From the NCBI GenBank assembly GCA_035279525.1, contig DATEHQ010000176.1, positions 1 to 14,301 on the forward strand: 14,301 bases of DNA. Direction: 5' to 3'. The translations under genes and the position numbers were made by a program. Shown in pieces: positions 1 through 6,392 of this stretch. This DNA comes from DATEHQ01 sp035279525 (GTDB lineage Bacteria > Chloroflexota > Dormibacteria > Dormibacterales > Dormibacteraceae). The notes beneath the pieces are model-generated. The model was given only the letters and a program-made list of their open reading frames with translations. It was not told the DNA's origin and did not search any database. Every line of letters starts with the position of its first letter. Position 1 is the first letter of the stretch.

Positions 1-1143
1 ATCGCCGGCATCGTCATCGGCGTGCTCGCGCTGACGACGATGGGCGCGCTCGCGGAAAATTTCAACGCGCTGATCGACGGCGGTGTGAAGTACTACGGCG
101 GCAGCATCCAGGTAGCTGCTCCTGACGGCCAGGCCTCGCTGCTTCCGCTGAGCAAGATCGACGAGATCAAACAGGTGGACGGGGTCGCGGCCGCTTTCTC
201 CTCATACGGATTCCTGGCGAAGCCAGGCCAGCTCACGACGGTCAGCCTGGGCGTGCCCGACGAAATCATCGCGGGGGACCCGGGAGAGAACAACTGGAGC
301 TCGCTGAAGGTCACGGTGGCGAAGGGCCAGTACCTGTCGGGGACGCCGGGTGAGGTCGTGCTCGGTTCGACGATCGACAAGGAGTTCAACAAGAACGTCG
401 GGGACACCATCGATCTTCCGGTCAAGCCCCCTGACGCCAAACCGGACTTCGTCAACCACCCATTTCGTGTGGTCGGCATCCTGAACGTGACGCGGACCGC
501 GCCTGACAGCTTCGCCTACATCAACCAGGCTGACGGGCAGATGCTGCTCAAAGACAGCATCCCGATCGCCATCCGCAGCTCGGTCGATGTGGCGCAGATC
601 ACCGAAGGCATCGACGTCTACGGCAAGCCCGGATCCTCGATCGCCGACCTGGACAAGATCGCCGACCGCATCAACAGCCAGGTCGAAGGCGTCAAGGCCA
701 CGAGGCCGAGCGACCTGGTCAACTCGTTCAAGTCAGGAGGGGCGATCTTCACCGCGATCACCACCGCCGCGGCCCTGCTGGCGCTCGTGATCGGTGGCCT
801 GTCCGTGATCAACACGATGTTCATGGCGGTGGCCGAGCGCGTGCGCGAGATCGGCCTCAAGAAGGCCGTCGGCGCCACGACACGAAACATCATGGGCGAG
901 TTCCTGCTCGAGGCGACGTTCATCGGCCTGGTGGGAGGGCTTATCGGCTATGGGCTCGGCTTCCTCGTCACCGTGATCGCGAACGGCCTGACGCCGGTCG
1001 GCCAGCCGACGCTCTTCCTCGTCACCGTCAACCTGACGATTCTCGCCATCGGCTTCGCCACCGCGCTGGGCGCTGTCGCGGGCGTGCTGCCGGCCTGGCG
1101 CGCGTCACGCCTCGACCCCGTGATCGCGCTGCGGAACGACTGA
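1..1143 (+). CDS. MacB/FtsX-type ABC transporter permease, 5' end missing
   Basis: This is the membrane subunit of a MacB/LolCE-like ABC transporter. Such permeases move substrates or mechanical force across the envelope rather than forming a classical import channel. The frame is open from base 1, so the true start lies outside the window; a GTG at 22 is only an internal codon. The first ~17 residues are the end of the first membrane helix, with the family-typical GIVIGVLAL. Residues ~18-245 form the extracytoplasmic MacB-like core. The FtsX region follows: a helix at ~250-275 ending in the typical AERVREIGLKKAVGAT coupling segment, a second helix at ~301-330 and a third at ~338-362, closing with the usual PAWRASRLDPVIALR tail. 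The stop overlaps the ATPase start by one base (TGATG), so the two are co-translated. The substrate cannot be told from sequence. Confidence 0.95.
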   Translation: MAGIVIGVLALTTMGALAENFNALIDGGVKYYGGSIQVAAPDGQASLLPLSKIDEIKQVDGVAAAFSSYGFLAKPGQLTTVSLGVPDEIIAGDPGENNWSSLKVTVAKGQYLSGTPGEVVLGSTIDKEFNKNVGDTIDLPVKPPDAKPDFVNHPFRVVGILNVTRTAPDSFAYINQADGQMLLKDSIPIAIRSSVDVAQITEGIDVYGKPGSSIADLDKIADRINSQVEGVKATRPSDLVNSFKSGGAIFTAITTAAALLALVIGGLSVINTMFMAVAERVREIGLKKAVGATTRNIMGEFLLEATFIGLVGGLIGYGLGFLVTVIANGLTPVGQPTLFLVTVNLTILAIGFATALGAVAGVLPAWRASRLDPVIALRND

Positions 1144-1862
1144 TGGCGAACGTCAGGCTGGTCGATCTGACCAAGCACTACAAGCGCGGCACCGAGATCA
1201 TCCACGCGCTCGATGGCGTGAGCCTCGACATCGACCAGGGCGAGTTCATCGCGGTGGTCGGCCGGTCGGGGAGCGGCAAGACGACGATGCTCGATCTCAT
1301 GGGCCTGCTGCTCAAGCCGACGTCGGGCAAGCTGATCATCGACGGCGTCGACACGGCCGCGCTCAAGGACCGCGACAGGGCGCATCTTCGCGCCCGCAAG
1401 GTCGGCTTTGTGTTCCAGGAGTACAACCTGCTCTCGGGCCTCAATGTGCTCGAAAACGTGATGCTGCCCCGTCGTTACGTGAAGGACGGCAGCGACGGCC
1501 GCAAGCGAGCGCTCGACCTGATCGAGCGCGTCGGCCTGACTGAGCGCATGAAGCACCGCCCGACGGAGCTTTCGGGTGGCCAGGCGCAGCGCGTCGCGAT
1601 CGCGCGTTCGATGGTCAACCGGCCGACGCTCATCCTGCTCGACGAGCCGACAGGCGCTGTCGACACGGAGACCGCACAGCAGCTGGTCGACCTGCTCAAG
1701 CAGCTCAACGCCGAGGAGAAGGTCACGATCGTGATCGTGACGCACGACCTTGACGTCGCCGGCCAGGCTTCGCGCCGCATCCGGCTGAAAGACGGCAGGG
1801 TGCTCTCGGACGAACGGGTCAGCGCCAACGGCGCCGTCGCGGCGGAGATTCCCGTCGCCTGA
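1143..1862 (+). CDS. ABC transporter ATP-binding protein (MacB/LolD family)
   Basis: This is the cytoplasmic ATPase that drives the preceding permease. All motifs are present in its 239 residues: Walker A GRSGSGKT at 40-47, Q-loop Gln92 in VFQEYNLL, signature LSGGQ at 143-147, Walker B LILLDEP with Asp167 and Glu168, D-loop at about 172-174 and switch His201 in VTHD. The length and the LSGGQAQRVAIARSM wording are typical of the LolD/MacB ATPase group. The ATG overlaps the permease stop by one base, which fixes the start and indicates a two-gene transporter unit. The tail after residue ~220 is short and shows no extra domain. The enzyme class is certain; the exported substrate is unknown. Confidence 0.97.
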   Translation: MANVRLVDLTKHYKRGTEIIHALDGVSLDIDQGEFIAVVGRSGSGKTTMLDLMGLLLKPTSGKLIIDGVDTAALKDRDRAHLRARKVGFVFQEYNLLSGLNVLENVMLPRRYVKDGSDGRKRALDLIERVGLTERMKHRPTELSGGQAQRVAIARSMVNRPTLILLDEPTGAVDTETAQQLVDLLKQLNAEEKVTIVIVTHDLDVAGQASRRIRLKDGRVLSDERVSANGAVAAEIPVA

Positions 1863-1965
1863 GGCGGATCCCGGTCATCGCGACGCCCGCGGGTTCGATT
1901 TCAAGCGGGGCGCCGGCGGCTGACCCTGTAACCGAAAACGGACGAGGGCAGTTCTCCATCAAGCA

Positions 1966-2457
1966 ATGGCTCGAACCTGGCTGACGCGCGCCGCAATCGC
2001 CGCCGCCCTGCTCGTGGCCGCCGCGGTGGCTGTTTTTGCTTTCGCCTCGATGCAGCCGCAGGTCGAGACGTCGCTCGGCCTTGCCTCGCCCTCACCAGGG
2101 CCCTGCTCGCCGGATCCGTGCCGCAACGAGCAGGGATTCGTCATGTGGGTGTCGAACGTCACCGTGCAGGGCGATCTGGTGCGGATGCGCGTGATGTTCA
2201 AGAATTCGAGCAACGCCACGCACGCATCGCCTGACGACCTGTCGCTGATCGATCACTCAAACCACACCGCGGGCATAACGACGCAGGGCACCGATTGCAA
2301 CACGTGGAGCCGCCACGAATTCAACCACGGCCAGACCTTCGGGCCGGTCGACATCTGCTTCCAGGTCACGAACACGACCGCGCCGTTCACGTTGCGCTGG
2401 ACGCCGGACTTCGGTTTCTTCTGCTGCGACGACTCGCTCTCGATCAGCCCTTCCTGA
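1966..2457 (+). CDS. Small secreted or membrane-anchored protein, function unknown
   Basis: This 163-residue protein is not recognised. It has a basic N-terminus (MARTWLTR) followed by a hydrophobic Ala/Val-rich helix at ~9-29, which is a signal peptide or signal anchor with no lipobox Cys. The rest is polar and looks beta-rich, with the style of small extracytoplasmic immunoglobulin-like or DUF4352-like domains (MRVMFKNSSN, FTLRWTPDFG), though that is a guess from texture. Six cysteines lie in the exported part: a CSPDPC pair, then DC, IC and an adjacent CC near the C-terminus. They could make three disulfides outside the membrane. No clear Shine-Dalgarno sequence precedes the ATG. It lies 103 bp after the ABC genes on the same strand, and its 3' end overlaps the convergent phosphodiesterase gene by 14 bp. 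Confidence 0.75.
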   Translation: MARTWLTRAAIAAALLVAAAVAVFAFASMQPQVETSLGLASPSPGPCSPDPCRNEQGFVMWVSNVTVQGDLVRMRVMFKNSSNATHASPDDLSLIDHSNHTAGITTQGTDCNTWSRHEFNHGQTFGPVDICFQVTNTTAPFTLRWTPDFGFFCCDDSLSISPS

Positions 2458-3109
2458 GCCGGAGCGCGACCTCCGGGCGATCGGTGATCAGCGTGGTCAC
2501 GCGTGAATCGGCAAGGAAGCGCGCGATCTCTGGCTCCTCGTCGACCGTCCACACCCACGCGGGCAAGCCAGCGCTCTCGCAGTAGCGCAGGACGTTGAGC
2601 TGCGCCAGCCGACGGTGCACGGCGACGAAATCGGCATGGCTCCACGCGACCCGTCGCCTCGGGAAAAGCTCACCCAACCTCACGCGCGCCTTGACCCAGG
2701 GCGCGGCTCCGGTCAACTCCTCGCCCAGCGAGAGTCCGGCACGGACCTGGGGAAACCGCTCCTTCACCGCGCGCACCACGGAGTCCGCGCCCGTGATGAC
2801 GAGCTTCTCGACCGGGCACGCCTCAAGCACCGTGTCGACAACGAGCGCTTCGTAGCCGGCCTCCTTCAGGTCCAGATGCAGACCAACACGTCCCGCGGTG
2901 ACTTCGAGCAGCTCGTCGAGAGTCATGGCCTCGCTGTGCAGCTGCTGGGTGAGATCCGGGTCGTGGCAAATGACGCAGACGCCATCCGTGCTGCGGCGCA
3001 CGTCGAACTCGACGTAGTCGACGCCGAGAGCGATCGCGCGGCGGTATCGGTCACCCGCCCGCTCGCCGTCGACGATGTCGCCGCCGCGATGGGCGGAGAT
3101 GAGCCGCAC
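2444..3109 (-). CDS. Glycerophosphodiester phosphodiesterase family protein
   Basis: GDPD-family enzymes split glycerophosphodiesters, which are deacylated phospholipid head groups, into glycerol 3-phosphate and an alcohol. The protein shows the family order: HRGG with His7/Arg8 near the N-terminus, VEFDV with Glu34 and Asp36 as metal ligands, the catalytic ICHD (His49/Asp50), LDLKE (Lys82), and a typical TIM-barrel end with VWTVDEE and LITDRPEVA. The usual PENT motif after HRG is not clear; GERAGDRY stands in its place. At about 221 residues and with no signal peptide it resembles the cytoplasmic UgpQ type. I chose the GTG at 3109 because it puts HRG six residues from the start. An in-frame ATG at 3133 would add eight residues and overlap the divergent SDR gene by 15 bp. 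Neither start has a good ribosome binding site. The apparent extension of this frame to 3937 is antisense to the SDR gene. Confidence 0.9.
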   Translation of the reverse strand: MRLISAHRGGDIVDGERAGDRYRRAIALGVDYVEFDVRRSTDGVCVICHDPDLTQQLHSEAMTLDELLEVTAGRVGLHLDLKEAGYEALVVDTVLEACPVEKLVITGADSVVRAVKERFPQVRAGLSLGEELTGAAPWVKARVRLGELFPRRRVAWSHADFVAVHRRLAQLNVLRYCESAGLPAWVWTVDEEPEIARFLADSRVTTLITDRPEVALRLRKG

Positions 3110-3118
3110 ACTTAGATC

Positions 3119-3883
3119 ATGGCTGCGCTGCATCCGACGGTCGTGATCACCGGCGCGAATGGCGCCATCGGCTCCGCCACGGCCGCGGCGCTGGCGCGGC
3201 GCGGTGCGCGTGTCGTGGCCCTCACCCGGGCGGAGGTCGATCTGTCCTCGATGGCGTCCGTGCGCGCCGCGGCGAAAGCGATCAACCACGGGGGCGGGCA
3301 CATCGACGCGCTGCTCAACGTCGCGGCGGTGTTCGCCCCTGCCTACACGAAGTCGGCTGAAGGCTTCGAGCTGATGCTGGCCACGAACCATCTCGGACCG
3401 TTTCTGTTCACCAATCTCTTGCGCGACCGGCTGTCGCGCGGCGGGCGCGTGGTCAACGTGACGGCACCTTCGAACACCACCGTCGACCTCGACAGGCTCC
3501 TCGACCGCGACCGCTTCAGCGCCCTCCACGGCTTCGGCGCCAGCAAGGCGGCGAACCTGCTCTTCACATTCGAGCTCGCGCGGCGCGCCAAGCGGTGGGA
3601 CGTCAGGGCGAACGCGTTCCACCCGGGGCTCGTGCGCTCGAACCTCATGGGCGAGGCGCCGGCTGCGATCAGGGTCCTCACGCGCCTGGTCTCCGGCACG
3701 CCCGCCCGCGCGGCCGAGGACCTGACCGAGCTGGCCCTGTCGCCGGCGTTCGCCGGCACGACGGGGTGGTTCTTCAAGCGGACGCGACGGATCGACCCGC
3801 CGAAATCCATGCAGGACGTCACCACGCAGAGCGTGTTGTGGAAGCGCAGCGCCGAGCTGGTGGAGCTGGAAGGAGGGTTCTAG
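3119..3883 (+). CDS. Short-chain dehydrogenase/reductase-like protein with Phe at the catalytic Tyr position
   Basis: This is a 254-residue Rossmann-fold protein of the classical SDR family, closest in style to the retinol dehydrogenase-like branch. The cofactor loop TGANGAIG is at 11-18, NVA replaces the NNAG motif at 67-69, and ATNHLGPFLFTNLL at 88-101 is strongly family-typical. The active-site motif, normally Tyr-x-x-x-Lys in a YxxSKxANLLF context, reads FGASKAANLLF: Phe139 (codon TTC at 3533-3535) with Lys143 retained. The catalytic Ser region reads NVTAPSN (Ser118). It may therefore be inactive as a normal oxidoreductase, use another residue, or act as a nucleotide-binding protein. The ATG at 3119 lies next to the start of the divergent phosphodiesterase, so the two share a very short or overlapping start region. 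A Gly/Glu-rich tail ends the protein. Confidence 0.9.
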   Translation: MAALHPTVVITGANGAIGSATAAALARRGARVVALTRAEVDLSSMASVRAAAKAINHGGGHIDALLNVAAVFAPAYTKSAEGFELMLATNHLGPFLFTNLLRDRLSRGGRVVNVTAPSNTTVDLDRLLDRDRFSALHGFGASKAANLLFTFELARRAKRWDVRANAFHPGLVRSNLMGEAPAAIRVLTRLVSGTPARAAEDLTELALSPAFAGTTGWFFKRTRRIDPPKSMQDVTTQSVLWKRSAELVELEGGF

Positions 3884-3942
3884 GAAGGGAGGGATTCGGA
3901 GGTCGGCCCAATGCCGGCATGGGCCAATCCTCCACACCCGCG

Positions 3943-3970
3943 TCGCAACTCCTTCACAAGTCGCTCACAA
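3943..3970 (+). promoter_or_regulatory. Three 11-bp direct repeats, candidate response-regulator binding site
   Basis: TCGCAA, TCACAA and TCACAA begin at 3943, 3954 and 3965, exactly 11 bp apart, so all face the same side of the helix. OmpR/PhoB-type regulators bind direct repeats with 10-11 bp spacing. The site lies 59 bp before an operon that encodes such a regulator. A further TCACAA starts at 4009, 44 bp (four units) on, but it runs into the Shine-Dalgarno sequence. Binding is inferred. Confidence 0.5.
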
Positions 3971-4028
3971 CTCTGCGGAAGCATGTGAGCTGCAGCAAGC
4001 AACCAATCTCACAAAGGAGTGATTCGAA

Positions 4029-4484
4029 ATGCGACGCGGTTTTGGATTGATCGGGCTGGTGGTGACCGCCATCGTGCTCGTCATCGTGGGCGCCATCGCC
4101 TACAACATCGGTTGGTCGGACGGGCTCAACACCCACCTCCCGGCGGTCACCAACGGCACGGCCGCCGCCCCGCCGTACTACTACGGCTACGGCCCGCACT
4201 GGGGCTTCGGCGGGCCGGTCTTCGGGATCCTCGGCTTCCTGTGGTTCCTGTTCGTCCTGTTCGTGATCTTCGCGATCTTCCGCTTCATCTTCTTCGGTCG
4301 CAGGATGTGGGGCGGCGGCGGTTGGGGCCACGGCCACGGCTGGTACGGCGGCCAGGGGATGCCCCCCGGCATCGAGGAGCGGATGCAGGACTGGCACAGG
4401 AGGGCTCACGGCGAACAGCCCCCCACCACCCCGGGTTCGGGCACGACGCCGCCACCTCCCCCGCCGGACTCCCGTTCGGTGTGA
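4029..4484 (+). CDS. Small two-helix membrane protein, Gly/Trp/Tyr-rich, first gene of a two-component operon
   Basis: This 151-residue protein has no named family that I recognise. It has a basic start (MRRGFG), a membrane helix at ~7-27, an outside loop at ~28-60 rich in Pro and Tyr (APPYYYGYGPHWGFGG), a second long and very aromatic helix at ~63-90, then a Gly/His/Trp-rich stretch (GGGGWGHGHGWYGG), a short amphipathic helix (IEERMQDWHRRAHGE) and a Pro-rich tail. The start is secure: a strong AAAGGAGTGAT Shine-Dalgarno sequence ends six bases before the ATG. The response regulator and kinase genes follow at once on the same strand, and the kinase has almost no external domain. This protein may therefore be the sensor partner, a regulator or the main target of the system; that is inference. 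His-rich stretches could bind metal. Confidence 0.85.
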   Translation: MRRGFGLIGLVVTAIVLVIVGAIAYNIGWSDGLNTHLPAVTNGTAAAPPYYYGYGPHWGFGGPVFGILGFLWFLFVLFVIFAIFRFIFFGRRMWGGGGWGHGHGWYGGQGMPPGIEERMQDWHRRAHGEQPPTTPGSGTTPPPPPPDSRSV

Positions 4485-4502
4485 GCGGTGCGTGACCCTA
4501 GG

Positions 4503-5207
4503 ATGGTCGCCAACGTGGCGACCATCCTCGTTGTCGATGACGAGCCCCGCATCGTGCAGCTCGTGCGTGACTATCTCGAGCACGGTGGGTTCACCGTGCT
4601 CACGGCTTCCGACGGCCCGGCTGCGCTGCGCTCGGCCCGGACGGGCCGCCCGGACCTCATCGTGCTCGATCTCAGCCTGCCCGGACTCGACGGGCTCGAC
4701 GTGGCGCGTTCACTGCGGCGAGACGGCCAGGTGCCGATCATCATGCTGACCGCTCGCACCGAGGAGTCAGACAAGCTGGTCGGCCTCGAGCTCGGCGCCG
4801 ACGACTACCTGACCAAGCCGTTCAGTCCCAAGGAGCTGGTCGCGCGCGTGCGCGCTGTGCTGCGCCGGGCCGAAGGCATGCAATCACCGCCGGACGTGAT
4901 CCGCGTCGGCGCCGACGTCGAGCTCGACATGCCGCGCATGGAGGCGCGGATCCACGGCCGGCGAATCGACCTCACAAGGTCCGAGTTCCAGATCACGGCC
5001 GCGATGGCGCGTCAGCCCGGAAGGGTGTTCACGCGGGCGCAGCTGCTCGACGCGGTCCGCGGTGTTGCGTTCGAGTCGTACGAGCGCGCGATCGACGCGC
5101 ACATCAAGAACATCAGAAAGAAGATCGAACCCGACCCGCGCGCGCCTCGCTACGTGCTGACGGTGTTCGGCGTCGGCTACCGCTTTGCCGAGCCGCCGGA
5201 GAGGTGA
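4503..5207 (+). CDS. OmpR/PhoB-family response regulator
   Basis: This is a DNA-binding response regulator, the cytoplasmic output half of the two-component system. The receiver domain (residues ~5-118, counted from the ATG at 4503) has the acidic pair Asp12/Asp13, the phospho-accepting Asp56 in VLDLSLPGLDG, Thr83 in MLTAR and Lys105 in DYLTKPF. The C-terminal winged helix (~135-232) has LTRSEFQI, the recognition-helix region with IDAHIKNIRKKI, and the wing motif YVLTVFGVGYRF. Length is standard at 234 residues. The start is uncertain: a GTG at 4488 adds five residues, and a GTG at 4515 would give the common opening ATILVVDDE. The gene lies 3-18 bp after the membrane protein gene, and its stop overlaps the kinase start by four bases (GTGA). 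The 11-bp repeats upstream of the operon are a plausible target. Confidence 0.96.
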   Translation: MVANVATILVVDDEPRIVQLVRDYLEHGGFTVLTASDGPAALRSARTGRPDLIVLDLSLPGLDGLDVARSLRRDGQVPIIMLTARTEESDKLVGLELGADDYLTKPFSPKELVARVRAVLRRAEGMQSPPDVIRVGADVELDMPRMEARIHGRRIDLTRSEFQITAAMARQPGRVFTRAQLLDAVRGVAFESYERAIDAHIKNIRKKIEPDPRAPRYVLTVFGVGYRFAEPPER

Positions 5208-6340
5208 GGGCCGGCGGCGGTCCCGGCCGCTGGCGCGGCTGGGACCGGGACCAGTTCCCGTTCACAATGCGCCGGCCACCGTGGTGGCCGGAGGGCGAGC
5301 CATTCCCGCCGCAGCGGCGGTGGCGCCCAGGCCGCTACCACTGGTTTCGATTCCTCGGCTGCCTCTTCCTCGGCTGCCTGGCGTTCGCACTGATCGCGGG
5401 CATCGCGGCCGGCGCGATGTTCGGCCATCCGGGCGGACCGGGGCCGCCGCGTCCCTTCTTTCTCGTGCCGGTCGTCGTGGTGGTCGTCCTGGCGCTGCTG
5501 GCGGCCGGGGCCTTCAGGCGTGTGACGGGCCCGATGGACGGGCTGATCGAGGCCGCGCGCCGAATCGAGGCGGGCGACTACTCGGCCACGGTGCCCGAAT
5601 GGGGCTCACGCGACATCCGATCGGTGTCGCACGCGTTCAACTCGATGTCGGCGCGGTTGAAAAAGATCGACGAGCAACGCCGGTCGTTCCTGGCCGACGT
5701 CACGCACGAGCTACGTACCCCGCTTTCAGTGATCCGCGGACAGGCCGAGGCCATCGCCGACGGCGTCTACCCCGCCGACGCCGCGCACCTGGCGCCAATC
5801 CTCGACGCGACCCAAGCCCTGGAGCGCCTGGTCGAGGACCTGCGCACGCTGGTCCTGACCGACGCCGGCAACCTGGCCCTGAACAGGGAACCGGTCGAGA
5901 TCGGCGCGCTCGTCGCCGACGCGGCCGATTCGTTCCGCAGCCAGGCTGAGGCGGCGGGCGTGGAGCTGACGATCGACCTCGACGGCGAGCTGCCGGCGAC
6001 CGAGGCCGACCCGGCGCGGATCCGGCAGGTCATCGCGAACCTGCTCTCGAACGCGATCCGCCACACCCCGCCAGGCGGCCGGGTGAAGGTGGCCGCCACG
6101 GCCGACGAGCGCTGGCTCATCGTCAGCGTGAGCGACACGGGCGGGGGCATCTCGCCCGAGCTGCTGCCTCACGTTTTCGAGCGCTTCGTCAAGGGTCCGG
6201 CCTCGACCGGATCGGGCCTCGGCCTGGCCATCGCCAGGGACATCGCCATTGCGCATGGAGGCGCTCTCGAGATCGAAAGCACGCCCGGACAGGGCACGCT
6301 GCTCAGGCTCCGGCTGCCGAGGAGCCATAAGGCGCCTTAA
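5204..6340 (+). CDS. Membrane histidine kinase with HAMP domain and minimal extracellular loop
   Basis: This is the partner sensor kinase, 378 residues. A cytoplasmic N-terminal tail of about 47 residues is rich in Trp, Arg and Pro. Two membrane helices follow (~48-72 and ~86-104), joined by a loop of only about 13 residues (GHPGGPGPPRP). A HAMP linker (~104-157) leads to the HisKA domain with the phosphorylated His168 in DVTHELRTPL. The ATPase domain has the N-box with Asn279 and Asn283, the G1 box DTGGGI at 311-316, the F-box FERF, and the G2 box GSGLGL. The GTG start lies inside the regulator stop (GTGA), with GGAGAG just upstream. An ATG at 5267 would remove part of the N-tail. With such a short loop, signals probably come from within the membrane or from a partner such as the small membrane protein at 4029-4484. 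The stop codon sits in a palindrome. Confidence 0.96.
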   Translation: MRAGGGPGRWRGWDRDQFPFTMRRPPWWPEGEPFPPQRRWRPGRYHWFRFLGCLFLGCLAFALIAGIAAGAMFGHPGGPGPPRPFFLVPVVVVVVLALLAAGAFRRVTGPMDGLIEAARRIEAGDYSATVPEWGSRDIRSVSHAFNSMSARLKKIDEQRRSFLADVTHELRTPLSVIRGQAEAIADGVYPADAAHLAPILDATQALERLVEDLRTLVLTDAGNLALNREPVEIGALVADAADSFRSQAEAAGVELTIDLDGELPATEADPARIRQVIANLLSNAIRHTPPGGRVKVAATADERWLIVSVSDTGGGISPELLPHVFERFVKGPASTGSGLGLAIARDIAIAHGGALEIESTPGQGTLLRLRLPRSHKAP

Positions 6341-6342
6341 CC
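6328..6342 (+). promoter_or_regulatory. TAAGGC/GCCTTA palindrome plus ACC, copy 1
   Basis: TAAGGC and GCCTTA form a perfect 12-bp palindrome at 6328-6339, overlapping the kinase stop codon, and ACCG follows. A near-identical element occurs at 7979-7996. Both precede a short intergenic gap and a plus-strand gene, and both are followed at a slightly different distance by GTGG(T/C)AGA. A shared operator or promoter element is the simplest reading. No T-run follows, which argues against a terminator. Confidence 0.45.
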
Positions 6343-6392
6343 GTCCTCGACCAGTGGTAGAGTCGCCGCCAAGAAGGGAATTTGGCCACCTG

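Noticed and set aside
3134..3937. Upstream extension of the phosphodiesterase frame
   Set aside because: This part is antisense to the SDR gene and has an Arg/Gly/Asp-rich low-quality translation. The family homology starts only at about 3109.
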